Notes: generated by a model not told the origin, from the letters alone. A DNA stretch of 64,000 nucleotides from Paraburkholderia tropica (GCF_914484835.1 NZ_CAJZAR010000041.1:182-64181); one strand, 5' to 3'. Shown: positions 35,313 through 44,383, counted from the stretch's first letter. Numbers and translations: made by a program.

Positions 35313-36266
35313 ATGGACATTCTCTTCATCGCCGATCCGCTCGAGCGGTTCAAGATCTACAAGGATTCGACCTACGCGATGATGGCCGAGGCCGCGAAGC
35401 GCGGCCACACGCTCTATGCGTGCGAGCCGCAGCAGCTCGCCTGGGTGAACGGTCGCGTGGAAGCCGACGTGCGGCGCGTCGAGATCGTCGGCGATACGGC
35501 GGACCTGCATCGCGCGCCGTGGTTCACGGCCACCGACACCACGCGCGCGCTCACGGAGTTCGGCGCGGTGCTGATGCGCAAGGATCCGCCGTTCGACATG
35601 GAGTACGTCACGTCCACGTGGTTGCTGGAACTGGCCGAGCGCGCGGGCGCGAAGATCTTCAACAAGCCGCAGGCGATCCGCGATCACTCGGAAAAACTCG
35701 CGATCGGCGAATTCCCGCAGTTCGTCGCGCCGACGCTGGTCACGCGCGACGCCGCGCGTCTGCGCAAATTCCACGAAGAACATCAGGACGTGATCCTCAA
35801 GCCGCTCGACGGCATGGGCGGCATGGGCGTGTTCCGCGTGAAGGCGGACGGCATGAACCTCGGCTCGATCATCGAGATGCTGAGCGAGGACGGCCACCGC
35901 AGCGTGATGGCGCAGAAGTTCATCCCCGAGATCAAGGACGGCGACAAGCGCATCCTGCTGATCGGCGGCGAACCGGTGCCGTACTCGCTCGCGCGCATTC
36001 CGCAGGGCAACGAGGTGCGTGGCAATCTGGCCGCGGGCGGTCTGGGCCGCGCGCAGCCACTCACGGCGCACGACATGGAGATCGCCAAGGCGCTCGGGCC
36101 GACGCTGGCCGCGCGCGGGCTGCTGCTCGTGGGCCTCGACGCTATCGGCGACTGGCTCACCGAAGTCAACGTCACGAGCCCGACCTGCTTCCGCGAGATC
36201 ATGGAGCAGACCGGCTTCGACGTGGCCGCGATGTTCATCGACGCGCTGGAGCGCGCGGCGGCTTGA
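35313..36266 (+). CDS. gshB: Glutathione synthase
   Basis: A 317-residue ATP-grasp enzyme that adds glycine to gamma-glutamylcysteine. It has the family features MDILFIADPLE at the start, the flexible loop LDGMGGMGVFRV, and the Mg-binding EVNVTSPTCFREI near the C-terminus. It is paired with gshA. A 14-bp hairpin (36291-36324) follows. Confidence 0.97.
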   Translation: MDILFIADPLERFKIYKDSTYAMMAEAAKRGHTLYACEPQQLAWVNGRVEADVRRVEIVGDTADLHRAPWFTATDTTRALTEFGAVLMRKDPPFDMEYVTSTWLLELAERAGAKIFNKPQAIRDHSEKLAIGEFPQFVAPTLVTRDAARLRKFHEEHQDVILKPLDGMGGMGVFRVKADGMNLGSIIEMLSEDGHRSVMAQKFIPEIKDGDKRILLIGGEPVPYSLARIPQGNEVRGNLAAGGLGRAQPLTAHDMEIAKALGPTLAARGLLLVGLDAIGDWLTEVNVTSPTCFREIMEQTGFDVAAMFIDALERAAA

Positions 36267-36629
36267 GTCTGCGTCGGTTTGATGGCTTCATGCCGCGTTT
36301 CGAGGAGACGCTCGAAACGCGGCAGCGCGGCGCTTGATTCCGGGCGCCGCGACGGCATCTGAGGGGTGAGGGCGCGTAGCGCGGTGCTGCAAGGCACAAA
36401 AACTGCGCTGCACGTTGGGTGAGGTTGATGCGAGCGGAATGAAAACCGCGAGCAAAACCGCATGGTCTGCGCGAAAATGAGCCTGCTACAATGCCGCGAG
36501 TCCGTCTCCGGGACGCGCGTGCTGCATCGCCAGAAAGCGCGCCCGAGCACGTTCCGACCCTGATGGCCCACGGCTGGCCACCGGTCGGCGCCAGCATCAT
36601 CCGAAGCCGTTTATTGCAGTCAAGCTGAC
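36267..36629. other. gshB-EIIA intergenic region (363 bases)
   Basis: Contains the gshB hairpin at 36291-36324 and a likely promoter for the PTS genes, with TACAAT at 36487-36492 as a candidate -10. Nothing coding is visible. Confidence 0.5.
36291..36324 (+). terminator. Hairpin after gshB
   Basis: TGCCGCGTTTCGAG (36291-36304) and CTCGAAACGCGGCA (36311-36324), a perfect 14-bp stem with loop GAGACG. There is no T-run, so termination may be weak or Rho-assisted. Confidence 0.6.
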
Positions 36630-37223
36630 ATGGCAGGGATTCTCATCATCGCCCACGCACCGCTCGCCACCGCGCTGCGCGAGTGCATTGCCCATATCTA
36701 CGGCGGTTGTCCGGCGCGCATCGGCGCACTCGACGTGCTGCCCGACAGCGACCCCGCCGAGGTGGTCGCCCGGGCCAACGCCGAGATCGAGCGTCTGCGC
36801 GAGGAAAACGGCGCGCTCGTGCTCACCGACATGTTCGGCGCCACGCCCTCGAACATCGCCGCGCGTCTCGCCACGGTGCCGCAGGTGCGCGTGCTCGCGG
36901 GCGTGAATCTGCCGATGCTGGTGCGTGCGGTCTGCTACCGCGCGACGCCGCTCGACACGCTCGTCGAAAAGGCGCTCGCGGGCGCGAGCAAGGGCGTGCA
37001 GACCATCGGTCCGTGCACGCCGCCACCCGTGAACGACTGCGGCTGCGCGCCCACGCCGTGCGCGGAAGCGGCTTCCGACGCGGCCGCCGACATGGCGAAG
37101 TCCGCCGTGGCGGGCGCGAGCTGCGCAACGGCTGCAACGGCTGCGCCAGTACTCGCCGAAGCCGGCTGCGGCGACCTCGCGAGCCGTCTCGCCGATGCGC
37201 TCAAACCCGCCGGCACGGCCTGA
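36630..37223 (+). CDS. PTS EIIA component, mannose/fructose family, with Cys-rich tail
   Basis: A 197-residue cytosolic phosphocarrier of the EIIA-Man fold. The phosphorylated histidine is His9 in MAGILIIAHAPLA, and the domain runs to about residue 130 (LVLTDMFGATPSNIA, AGVNLPMLVRA). The family is usually about 130-150 residues. Here a tail of ~65 residues follows, with six cysteines (PCTPPPVNDCGCAPTPC region and GASC, AGCGD) and many alanines. HPr and EI are downstream and no EIIB/EIIC is in the window, so a regulatory rather than sugar-import role is likely. HPr follows after 139 bases. Confidence 0.88.
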   Translation: MAGILIIAHAPLATALRECIAHIYGGCPARIGALDVLPDSDPAEVVARANAEIERLREENGALVLTDMFGATPSNIAARLATVPQVRVLAGVNLPMLVRAVCYRATPLDTLVEKALAGASKGVQTIGPCTPPPVNDCGCAPTPCAEAASDAAADMAKSAVAGASCATAATAAPVLAEAGCGDLASRLADALKPAGTA

Positions 37224-37362
37224 GGCGGCATCCGCATCACGGCGGCGTGGCGCGAGCCGCGCCGCAGCGCGCGCGGCGCAGGCCGCGCAGCGAGCACGCC
37301 GGGCCACGGCGTCGCACAATCTCACCGCATCACTCCAACCTACACTGCGTCTGGATCGACCT

Positions 37363-37632
37363 ATGCTGCAACAAGAAACGACCATCGTGAACAAACTCGG
37401 CCTGCATGCGCGCGCGTCGGCGAAGCTGACGCAACTGGCCGGCAACTATCAGTCGGAAATCTGGATGAGCCGTAACGGCCGCCGCATCAACGCCAAGAGC
37501 ATCATGGGCGTGATGATGCTGGCCGCGGGCATCGGCAGCACGGTGCTGATCGAAACCGAAGGCCCCGACGAGCAGGACGCCATGAGCGCGCTGCTCAAGC
37601 TGATCGCCGATAAGTTCGGCGAAGGCCAGTGA
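37363..37632 (+). CDS. ptsH: Phosphocarrier protein HPr
   Basis: An 89-residue HPr. The catalytic histidine H15 is in NKLGLHARASAKL, and the regulatory serine S46 in NAKSIMGVMMLA is present, although a HPr kinase/phosphatase gene is not in this window. HPr passes phosphate from EI to EIIA proteins. It lies between the EIIA gene and ptsI in one direction. A terminator-like hairpin (37746-37770) follows. Confidence 0.96.
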   Translation: MLQQETTIVNKLGLHARASAKLTQLAGNYQSEIWMSRNGRRINAKSIMGVMMLAAGIGSTVLIETEGPDEQDAMSALLKLIADKFGEGQ

Positions 37633-37745
37633 AGCGCGAATGAGCGTGTCCGGCGCGGTCCTCTTCCTGCGCCAGCCGCCTCGCCTTTGAACGGACGACA
37701 GCAGCGCTTCGGCCACCGCTTCGTTCAACGCTTTGCCCCCTCTCC

Positions 37746-37770
37746 ACGCCGCGTTCCGACGCGGCGTTTT
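37746..37770 (+). terminator. Rho-independent terminator after ptsH
   Basis: ACGCCGCGT (37746-37754), loop TCCG, ACGCGGCGT (37759-37767), then TTT. Perfect 9-bp stem. Confidence 0.75.
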
Positions 37771-37897
37771 CATTGCTGCACCGATCTGCGCGCGCGCCGT
37801 CATGTCAGACGAATGCACGAGGCATCGGCACGCGGCGCAAGCCGTTGTGGCGTTGCAAAACACGTATCGCAAGGGAACATCGGCACGCGGCGGAATT

Positions 37898-37903
37898 TAT
37901 AAT
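37898..37903 (+). promoter_or_regulatory. Putative -10 element of a ptsI promoter
   Basis: TATAAT in AATTTATAATGACGG. The -35 region 17 bases upstream is poor (GAACAT). Its position after the ptsH terminator supports a separate ptsI promoter. Confidence 0.4.
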
Positions 37904-37972
37904 GACGGTCGGGGTCAGAGAGTGCGCATTGCAGCGGTTTGCCGCGGCATCACATAACCAGAGGAGGTGCGC

Positions 37973-39709
37973 GTGCCGTTCACGCTGCATGGAATTCCCG
38001 TATCGCGCGGTATTGCCATCGGGCGGGCGTATTTGATCGCTCCGGCCGCGCTCGACGTCGATCACTATCTGGTCGAGCTGTCGCAGATCGAAGCCGAGAT
38101 CGAACGCTTCCGGGTCGCGCTCAAGCTCGTCGAGCAGGAGCTCGACACCTTGCGCGCCGACCTCGCCGCCGACGCGCCCAGCGAAATGGGCGCCTTCATC
38201 GGCGTGCACCTCATGATCCTGAACGACGTGATGCTCGTGCAGGAGACCATGGACCTCATCCGCACGCGCCGCTTCAACGTCGAGTGGGCGCTCACCGAAC
38301 AGCTCGAACGCCTCACGCGCCACTTCGACGAAGTCGAGGACGAATACCTGCGTGAACGCAAGGCCGACATCGAGCAGGTGGTCGAACGCGTGCTCAAGGC
38401 GCTCGCGGGCGCCTCGCCCACGCCGCTGCACGGCAGTTGCGACGAGATGATCGTGGTCGCGCACGACATCGCGCCCGCCGACATGCTGCAGTTCAAGGGC
38501 CAAACCTTCCAGGGCTTCGTCACCGATCTGGGCGGCCGCACTTCGCACACGGCGATCGTCGCGCGCAGTCTCGGCATTCCGGCGGCTGTCGGCGTGCAGC
38601 AGGCGAGCGCGCTGATCCGCCAGGACGACCTCATCATCGTCGATGGCGATCACGGCGTGGTGATCGTCGATCCCGCGCCCATCGTGCTGGAGGAGTACAC
38701 CTACCGGCAAAGCGAAATGGCGCTCGAGCGCCGCAAGCTGCAGCGTCTGAAGTTCTCGCCGACGCAAACGTTGTGCGGCTCGCGCATCCAGCTTTACGCG
38801 AATATCGAACTGCCCGAGGACGCCCAGGCGGCGCTCGAAGCGGGCGCGACCGGCGTGGGCCTGTTCCGCACCGAGTTCCTGTTCATGAATCACAAGGACC
38901 AGTTGCCGGAGGAGGACGAGCAGTTCGAGGCCTACAAGCGCGCGGCCGAGCTGATGAACGGGCTGCCCGTGACCATCCGCACGATCGACGTGGGCGCGGA
39001 CAAGCCGCTCGATTCGCTCAGCGGCGACGGTTACGAGACCGCCGCGAACCCGGCGCTGGGTCTGCGCGCGATCCGCTGGAGCCTCTCCGAGCCGCAGATG
39101 TTCCTCACGCAGCTGCGCGCGATCCTGCGCGCGTCGGCGTTCGGCAACATCAAGATCCTGATTCCGATGCTCGCGCACGCGCAGCAGATCGACCAGACGC
39201 TCGACCTGATCCGCGAAGCGCGGCGTCAGCTCGACGACGCGGGCCTCGGCTACGATCCGAACATCCAGGTCGGCGCGATGATCGAGATTCCGGCGGCGGC
39301 GCTCGCCTTGCCGATGTTCCTGCGCCGGCTCGACTTCCTCTCGATCGGCACCAACGATCTGATCCAGTACACGCTCGCGATCGACCGCGCCGACAACGCC
39401 GTGGCCGATCTCTACGATCCGCTGCATCCGGCCGTGCTTCAGCTGATCGCGCACACGCTGCGCGAGGCGAAGCGCGCGGGTGTGCCGGTCTCGGTGTGCG
39501 GCGAGATGGCGGGCGATCCGCAGCTCACGCGTCTCTTGCTCGGCATGGGGCTGACCGAGTTCTCGATGCACCCGAGCCAGTTGCTGGTGGTGAAGCAGGA
39601 GATTCTGCGCTCGCAGTTGAAGGCGCTAGAAAAGCCGGTCGCCGATGTGCTGGCGGCTTACGAGCCGGAGGAATTGCAGGCGGCCTTAGGACGTCTCGCG
39701 CAGGCGTGA
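37973..39709 (+). CDS. ptsI: Phosphoenolpyruvate--protein phosphotransferase (EI)
   Basis: A 578-residue PTS Enzyme I, which transfers phosphate from PEP to HPr. The catalytic His192 is in GGRTSHTAIVARS. The PEP-binding barrel has TGVGLFRTEFLFM, IRTIDVGADKPL and the C-terminal VSVCGEMAGDP with the active cysteine. GTG at 37973 is chosen because the ribosome site GAGGAGG ends at 37967; the GTG at 37967 overlaps that site. With HPr and EIIA upstream it forms a soluble phosphorelay without sugar permeases. Confidence 0.96.
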   Translation: MPFTLHGIPVSRGIAIGRAYLIAPAALDVDHYLVELSQIEAEIERFRVALKLVEQELDTLRADLAADAPSEMGAFIGVHLMILNDVMLVQETMDLIRTRRFNVEWALTEQLERLTRHFDEVEDEYLRERKADIEQVVERVLKALAGASPTPLHGSCDEMIVVAHDIAPADMLQFKGQTFQGFVTDLGGRTSHTAIVARSLGIPAAVGVQQASALIRQDDLIIVDGDHGVVIVDPAPIVLEEYTYRQSEMALERRKLQRLKFSPTQTLCGSRIQLYANIELPEDAQAALEAGATGVGLFRTEFLFMNHKDQLPEEDEQFEAYKRAAELMNGLPVTIRTIDVGADKPLDSLSGDGYETAANPALGLRAIRWSLSEPQMFLTQLRAILRASAFGNIKILIPMLAHAQQIDQTLDLIREARRQLDDAGLGYDPNIQVGAMIEIPAAALALPMFLRRLDFLSIGTNDLIQYTLAIDRADNAVADLYDPLHPAVLQLIAHTLREAKRAGVPVSVCGEMAGDPQLTRLLLGMGLTEFSMHPSQLLVVKQEILRSQLKALEKPVADVLAAYEPEELQAALGRLAQA

Positions 39710-39736
39710 CCTGCGCCGTCGAGTGCTTCAAAAGTG

Positions 39737-39764
39737 AAAAAGCCCCGGCATGCCGGGGCTTTTT
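39737..39764. terminator. Bidirectional terminator between ptsI and moeB
   Basis: AAAAAGCCCCGGCA / TGCCGGGGCTTTTT, a 28-base perfect palindrome whose hairpin has a CATG loop, with T-runs on both sides. It sits between convergent genes. Confidence 0.9.
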
Positions 39765-39774
39765 TCATGGTCGC

Positions 39775-40542
39775 TCAAACGTGCCGCTCGCCGTGCCGCT
39801 CGCTGCAAACGGGGCAGTCGGGCTGGCGCGCGATGCGCATCGTGTTCCATTCCATCCGCAGCGAATCGAGCATCATCAGCCGCCCGACGAGCGGCGTGCC
39901 GATCTCGCCGACCACGCGCAGCGCTTCCGCCGCCTGCATCGCGCCGATGATGCCGACCGTGGGCGCGAACACGCCCATCGTCGAGCACGCGACTTCCTCG
40001 AACGGCTGATCCTCGGGAAACACGCAGGCGTAGCAGGGCGAGTCCTCGCGGCGGAAATCGAAGGTGCTGATCTGGCCGTCGAAGCGCAGCGCCGCACCCG
40101 AGACGAGCGGCACGCCGTGCTTCACGCAGGCGCGGTTGATCGCGTGGCGCGTGGCGAAGTTGTCGGTGCAATCGAGCACCACGCTCATCTTCGGCACCTG
40201 CTCGTCGAGCCAGGCGTCGTCGATACGCGCCTGCACGGCGTTCACCGTCACCTCGGGATTCAGGCGTGCGACGGCCTCGCGGCCCGACTCGACCTTGGCG
40301 CGGCCCACCGACGCCGTCTCGTGCATGATCTGGCGTTGCAGATTGGTGAGATCGACCGTGTCGTTGTCGACGAGCGTGAGCGTGCCGATGCCCGACGCCG
40401 CGAGATACATCGCCGCCGGCGAACCCAGCCCGCCCGCGCCGACCACGAGCGCATGCGCGTCGAGAAAGCGCTGCTGAGCCTCGATGCCGATCTCGTCGAC
40501 GAGGATATGGCGGGAATAGCGGAGGAGTTGGTCGTCGTTCAT
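39775..40542 (-). CDS. moeB: HesA/MoeB/ThiF-family adenylyltransferase
   Basis: A 255-residue E1-like enzyme that adenylates the C-terminal glycine of MoaD or ThiS. The nucleotide-binding GAGGLGSPAAMYLAASGIG region, the Arg finger in LTNLQRQIMH and the DCTDNFATRH motif are present. The two zinc CxxC pairs are CYAC and CPVC. MoeB serves molybdopterin synthesis and ThiF serves thiamine; sequence alone does not separate them, and no moa or thi genes are nearby. The start at 40542 is chosen over an in-frame ATG at 40554. Confidence 0.88.
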   Translation of the reverse strand: MNDDQLLRYSRHILVDEIGIEAQQRFLDAHALVVGAGGLGSPAAMYLAASGIGTLTLVDNDTVDLTNLQRQIMHETASVGRAKVESGREAVARLNPEVTVNAVQARIDDAWLDEQVPKMSVVLDCTDNFATRHAINRACVKHGVPLVSGAALRFDGQISTFDFRREDSPCYACVFPEDQPFEEVACSTMGVFAPTVGIIGAMQAAEALRVVGEIGTPLVGRLMMLDSLRMEWNTMRIARQPDCPVCSERHGERHV

Positions 40543-40640
40543 CGCGGGGCGCACGGTGCGAGGCGCAGCGACAAGGCCGGAGGGCCGCGACGTGCGCCGT
40601 GAGTACAGGTTGCCTATTGTACCGGCGCTGGCGCAGATGG

Positions 40641-40681
40641 CCTTGCGGCCCCTGACGCGCGAAGCGTCAGGGGCCGCAAGG
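40641..40681 (-). terminator. Long perfect hairpin downstream of ctpA
   Basis: CCTTGCGGCCCCTGACGC (40641-40658) and its exact inverse (40664-40681) with a 5-base loop: an 18-bp perfect stem, 24 bases beyond the ctpA stop. No T-run follows on the ctpA strand, so it may protect the 3' end or act with Rho. Confidence 0.65.
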
Positions 40682-40704
40682 AGGGTGCTACGGGATGCTG
40701 CGTG

Positions 40705-42279
40705 TTACTTCGCGGGGGGCGAGGCCGGAGCCGGTGCCGAAGCGCCCGGCGCCATGATCAGCGCGCCCGGCTTGACGGCGATGGGCGCCGACGCCGAGGT
40801 GGGCGGCTTCTGCTGCGACAGGCGGCGCTCCATCGGCGACTTCGATTCCGTCACCGGCTTGCCCTGGAGCTTGTTCAGCGCCTGCTGGAGCATGAAGTCG
40901 TCAGTCGAACCGAATTCGACCGGCTTGCGCTCGCGATCCTTCTGGCGCTGTTCCGGCGTCTTCTTGTCGTTCTGCTCCTCGAGTTGACGCAGCATGTCCA
41001 TGCGTTCCTGCTCGCGCAGATCCTGCTCCTTCTTCTCGTCCGGGTCCTGCGTGTTCGCAAGGTGGTTCGAGTAGTCGACTTCGCGCGTGACGAGTGCGTC
41101 GTCCGGATCGCCGTCTGCGTACTGGTCGACCGCGACGTCAGGACGGATGCCCTTGTTCTGGATCGAGCGGCCGCTCGGCGTGTAGTAGTACGCCGTGGTC
41201 AGACGCAGCGCCGTGTCGGCCGTCATCGGACGCACGGTCTGCACCGAGCCCTTGCCGAACGTCGTCTTGCCGATGATGAGCGCGCGCTTCTGGTCCTGCA
41301 GCGCGCCCGCCACGATTTCCGACGCCGACGCCGAGTAGGCGTTGGTCAGCACGATCATCGGCACGGTCTTGAACTCGGCCGCCTCGCCCTTGAGCGGATC
41401 GCCGTCGAACGACGGCAGACGGTAGTTCTCGTAGTTGTCGCGATAGACCTGCTTCGAGTCGGGGATCTGGCCGTTCGTGGAGACGACAACCGAGTCCGCC
41501 GGCAGGAACGCGCCCGCGACGCCGACCGCGCTCTGCAGCAGGCCGCCGCCGTTGTTGCGCAGGTCGAGGATGAGGCCCTTCAGGTTCGGCTCCTGACGCG
41601 CGATGTCCTGCAGCTTGGCTGCGAGGTCAGGCGTGGTGCGTTCCTGGAAGCTCGTGATGCGGATGTACGCGTAACCCGGCGCGAGGATCTTCGACTTCAC
41701 GCTCTGCACCTTGATGATGGCGCGCGTGATCGTGAGCGGGAAGGTGCGGTCGTCGGTCTTGCGGAAGATCGTGAGCGTGACCTTCGTGCCCGGGTCGCCG
41801 CGCATCTGCTTGACCGCCTGGTCGAGCGTCATGCCGCGCACGGGCTTGTCGTTGATGCGCGTGATGAGGTCGCCCGGACGGATGCCGGCGCGGAACGCGG
41901 GCGTGTCTTCGATGGGCGAGATCACCTTGATCAGGCCGTCTTCCGAGGAGATCTCGATGCCGAGGCCCGCGAAGCGGCCCTTGGTCTGTTCCTGGAGTTC
42001 CTGGTAGTCGGTCTTGTCGAGATACGACGAGTGCGGGTCGAGGCTCGACACCATGCCCTTGATGGCGGCGGTGAGGAGCTTCTTGTCGTCGACCGGCGTG
42101 ACGTACTCATGCTTGATCTGACCGAAGACTTCGGCAAAGAGCCGCAGCTGGTCGAGCGGCAGCGGCTCGATCACGGTCTGCTGGGTCTGCTGCGCCGAGG
42201 CGGAAATCTGCAGGGTGGCAAATACGCCGGTCGCGAGGCCAGCGGCGATCAGGCCGATGTTTTTCAGGTTCTTTCGCAT
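40705..42279 (-). CDS. ctpA: S41-family C-terminal processing peptidase
   Basis: A 524-residue periplasmic serine protease. A signal peptide or membrane anchor (about 8-29) is followed by a helical region, a PDZ domain (KGRFAGLGIEISSEDGLIKV, RPGDLITRINDKPV) and a protease core. The catalytic serine lies in AYSASASEIVAGAL and the general-base lysine in GKTTFGKGSVQTV. The C-terminal ~120 residues are charged and then Ala/Pro-rich. The family processes lipoproteins or peptidoglycan hydrolases; its target here is not known. Confidence 0.94.
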   Translation of the reverse strand: MRKNLKNIGLIAAGLATGVFATLQISASAQQTQQTVIEPLPLDQLRLFAEVFGQIKHEYVTPVDDKKLLTAAIKGMVSSLDPHSSYLDKTDYQELQEQTKGRFAGLGIEISSEDGLIKVISPIEDTPAFRAGIRPGDLITRINDKPVRGMTLDQAVKQMRGDPGTKVTLTIFRKTDDRTFPLTITRAIIKVQSVKSKILAPGYAYIRITSFQERTTPDLAAKLQDIARQEPNLKGLILDLRNNGGGLLQSAVGVAGAFLPADSVVVSTNGQIPDSKQVYRDNYENYRLPSFDGDPLKGEAAEFKTVPMIVLTNAYSASASEIVAGALQDQKRALIIGKTTFGKGSVQTVRPMTADTALRLTTAYYYTPSGRSIQNKGIRPDVAVDQYADGDPDDALVTREVDYSNHLANTQDPDEKKEQDLREQERMDMLRQLEEQNDKKTPEQRQKDRERKPVEFGSTDDFMLQQALNKLQGKPVTESKSPMERRLSQQKPPTSASAPIAVKPGALIMAPGASAPAPASPPAK

Positions 42280-42758
42280 AGAGGTTGTTGCGTGCGGTCG
42301 AGGCGCGTTAGAAAAGGCGCGTGGCAGCGTCTAATGGAAAAGCGACGGACAAGTATAACTGCACAGTTGCCGCGTCTGTGTACAAGGCGCGTTCAGCGCC
42401 GGGTTCGACGAATGCGCGGGCGTGCATCGAAGCTCGCGGCGAGGCCGAACGTTGCGGGTTCGACAACCGCGCAGCGGGCGGGTTCGCAATCCGCGTGCCG
42501 TGAATTGTGCCGTGAAATTCGCCGCGAGTGCTGGTTGGACGCGGGCGTGGCGGAGAACTGGCGCGAAGCTGGCGGCGCCGTCAGCGAGGCCGCGAGCAGC
42601 GCGGAGTGTGGCCGAAGTTGGCAGCCGCCGCGCGGGTGGGCGGGTACGTGGGGGCGCGCACACGTGCTTACGCGGTTACGTGGGTAAACGGCCAGCGCCC
42701 GCTCGGATGAGCGGGCGCTGGTGAGTGTCATGCGCGGGCAGGACGGGAGGGACGGCGA
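42280..42758. other. gpmA-ctpA intergenic region (479 bases)
   Basis: Genes on both sides read leftward, so this holds the ctpA promoter and the gpmA terminator (42692-42721). The middle (about 42390-42660) is open in several frames but has no ribosome site or recognisable protein, and I do not call a gene there. Confidence 0.5.
42692..42721 (-). terminator. Hairpin terminator of gpmA
   Basis: CCAGCGCCCGCTC (42692-42704), loop GGAT, GAGCGGGCGCTGG (42709-42721). Perfect 13-bp stem; on the gpmA strand a short T-containing tail follows. Confidence 0.7.
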
Positions 42759-43508
42759 TTAGCCGGCCTTTTTGCCCTGGTTCGCGACAGCGGCCTGGGC
42801 CGCCGCGATCGCCTCGGCGTCGCCGAGGTAGTAATGCGTGATGGGCTTGAGGTTCTCGTCGAGTTCATAGACGAGCGGCACGCCGTTCGGAATGTTCAGG
42901 CCGACGATGTCGCTGTCCGAGATGCCGTCCAGGTACTTCACGAGCGCGCGGATCGAGTTGCCGTGCGCGGCGATCACGATCTTCTTGCCCGACTTGATGG
43001 CCGGCGCGATCGACTCGTTCCACAGCGGCAGCACGCGCGCGACCGTATCCTTCAGGCATTCGGTCAGCGGCAGCTGCTCGCGCGGCACCTTGGCGTAGCG
43101 CGGGTCGTTGTAGGCCGTGCGGTCGTCCGACGGATCGAGCGCGGGCGGCGGCGTGTCGTAGCTGCGGCGCCAGACGAGCACCTGTTCGTCGCCGTACTTC
43201 TCGGCCGTTTCCGCCTTGTTCAGGCCCGAAAGCGCGCCGTAATGGCGCTCGTTCAGACGCCACGAGTGGACCACCGGGAGGTACATCTGGTCCATCTGGT
43301 CCTGGACGTGCCAGAGCGTGCGGATCGCGCGCTTGAGCACCGACGTGTAGGCGATGTCGAACGCATAGCCCGACGCCTTGAGGAGCTGGCCGGCCTGCTG
43401 GGCTTCGCGGTTGCCCTGTTCGGTCAGGTCGACGTCCACCCAGCCGGTGAAGCGGTTTTCCTTGTTCCACGTCGATTCGCCGTGGCGGATGAGTACGAGT
43501 TTGTACAT
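42759..43508 (-). CDS. gpmA: 2,3-bisphosphoglycerate-dependent phosphoglycerate mutase
   Basis: A 249-residue glycolytic enzyme interconverting 3- and 2-phosphoglycerate. The phosphohistidine His9 is in [12 protein letters not shown], the second active-site histidine is in [13 protein letters not shown], and [12 protein letters not shown] is the substrate-binding loop. The start at 43508 matches the family N-terminus [11 protein letters not shown]; in-frame codons upstream add unrelated residues. The next gene upstream is divergent. Confidence 0.96.
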   Translation of the reverse strand: MYKLVLIRHGESTWNKENRFTGWVDVDLTEQGNREAQQAGQLLKASGYAFDIAYTSVLKRAIRTLWHVQDQMDQMYLPVVHSWRLNERHYGALSGLNKAETAEKYGDEQVLVWRRSYDTPPPALDPSDDRTAYNDPRYAKVPREQLPLTECLKDTVARVLPLWNESIAPAIKSGKKIVIAAHGNSIRALVKYLDGISDSDIVGLNIPNGVPLVYELDENLKPITHYYLGDAEAIAAAQAAVANQGKKAG

Positions 43509-43634
43509 GAGGATGCCGGTCGGTAGTGAAGAAGCGGTAATCGGGGACGGGAACGGCCAGCAAGCCAGGGCGGCCCGGTCCATCGGGTTTCGCGCCCGGG
43601 CTGGGGGCGTCAACCCTGCGACAAACGGTTATTT

Positions 43635-43640
43635 TATAAT
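43635..43640 (+). promoter_or_regulatory. Putative -10 element of the rhodanese-grxC-secB-gpsA operon
   Basis: TATAAT in ATTTTATAATGAGCG, 58 bases before the rhodanese start. No convincing -35 is seen 17 bases upstream. Confidence 0.4.
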
Positions 43641-43697
43641 GAGCGGATTGTCCGAACTCGATTTCCCACGATTTCTCTTTTTCCCGGCGGCCCCTCC

Positions 43698-44123
43698 GTG
43701 ACGTTCTTCACCAATTACATCAACCTTGTTCTCATCGCGATCGTCCTCATCTCAGGAGGGTTGCTCCTGTGGCCGACGCTCAAGCGCGGCGGCCGCGGCG
43801 GTATTTCAGCCGCCGAAGCCACGCAGATGATCAACCGCCGCAACGCGGTAGTGATCGACGTGCGTTCGGCCGAAGAGTTCGCGAAGGGCCATTTGCCCGC
43901 TGCCCGTCACCTGCCGGTGGGCGAGCTGCAAGGCAAGATCGGCCAGCTCGTGAAAAACAAGAGCAACCCGGTGCTGCTGGTCTGCCAGACGGGCCAGCAC
44001 TCGAACAAGGCCGCAAGCCTTGTGAAAGAAGCCGGTTTTGCCGAAGTCCACGTGCTGGACGGCGGCGTGAACGCCTGGCAGCAGGCCGGTATGCCGGTCG
44101 TGAAACAAGGAGGTTCGAAGTGA
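43698..44123 (+). CDS. Membrane-anchored rhodanese-like protein
   Basis: A 141-residue protein with one N-terminal membrane helix (about 8-25) and a rhodanese domain (38-135). The active-site cysteine is in LLVCQTGQHSNKAA, in a loop of CxxGxxS type as in sulfurtransferases of the GlpE/YibN class. YibN-like proteins occupy this position before grxC and secB in many Proteobacteria. The GTG start is at 43698; the stop overlaps grxC (GTGA). Confidence 0.88.
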   Translation: MTFFTNYINLVLIAIVLISGGLLLWPTLKRGGRGGISAAEATQMINRRNAVVIDVRSAEEFAKGHLPAARHLPVGELQGKIGQLVKNKSNPVLLVCQTGQHSNKAASLVKEAGFAEVHVLDGGVNAWQQAGMPVVKQGGSK

Positions 44124-44383
44124 ACAAGGTGGTCATGTACAGCACCCAGGTGTGCCCGTATTGCCAGATGGCCGAACGTCTTTTAAAGTCGCGCGGCGTC
44201 GAACACATCGAGAAGGTGCTGATCGACCGGGATCCGGCGCGCCGTGAAGAAATGATGACGCGCACCGGCCGTCGCACGGTGCCGCAGGTCTATATCGGCG
44301 AGACGCACGTGGGCGGTTACGATGACCTCTCCGCGCTCGATCGTGCCGGCGGCCTGATGCCGCTGCTCGAAGCCACGGCCTGA
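44120..44383 (+). CDS. grxC: Glutaredoxin 3
   Basis: An 87-residue dithiol glutaredoxin with the active site C12-P-Y-C15 and the glutathione-binding [18 protein letters not shown] segment. It reduces protein and glutathione mixed disulfides. GTG start at 44120, overlapping the rhodanese stop and preceded by AAGGAGG (44107-44113). secB follows, after hairpins. Confidence 0.95.
   Translation: MNKVVMYSTQVCPYCQMAERLLKSRGVEHIEKVLIDRDPARREEMMTRTGRRTVPQVYIGETHVGGYDDLSALDRAGGLMPLLEATA

Larger units (their letters stand above)
37633..37972. other. ptsH-ptsI intergenic region (340 bases)
   Basis: Contains a hairpin with T-run (37746-37770) and a TATAAT at 37898-37903, so ptsI may be transcribed both by read-through and from its own promoter. 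No gene is supported. Confidence 0.5.

Noticed and set aside
40702..42687. 661-codon open frame on the plus strand
   Set aside because: Antisense of ctpA plus the following gap; the ctpA strand has the protease motifs and normal codon use.
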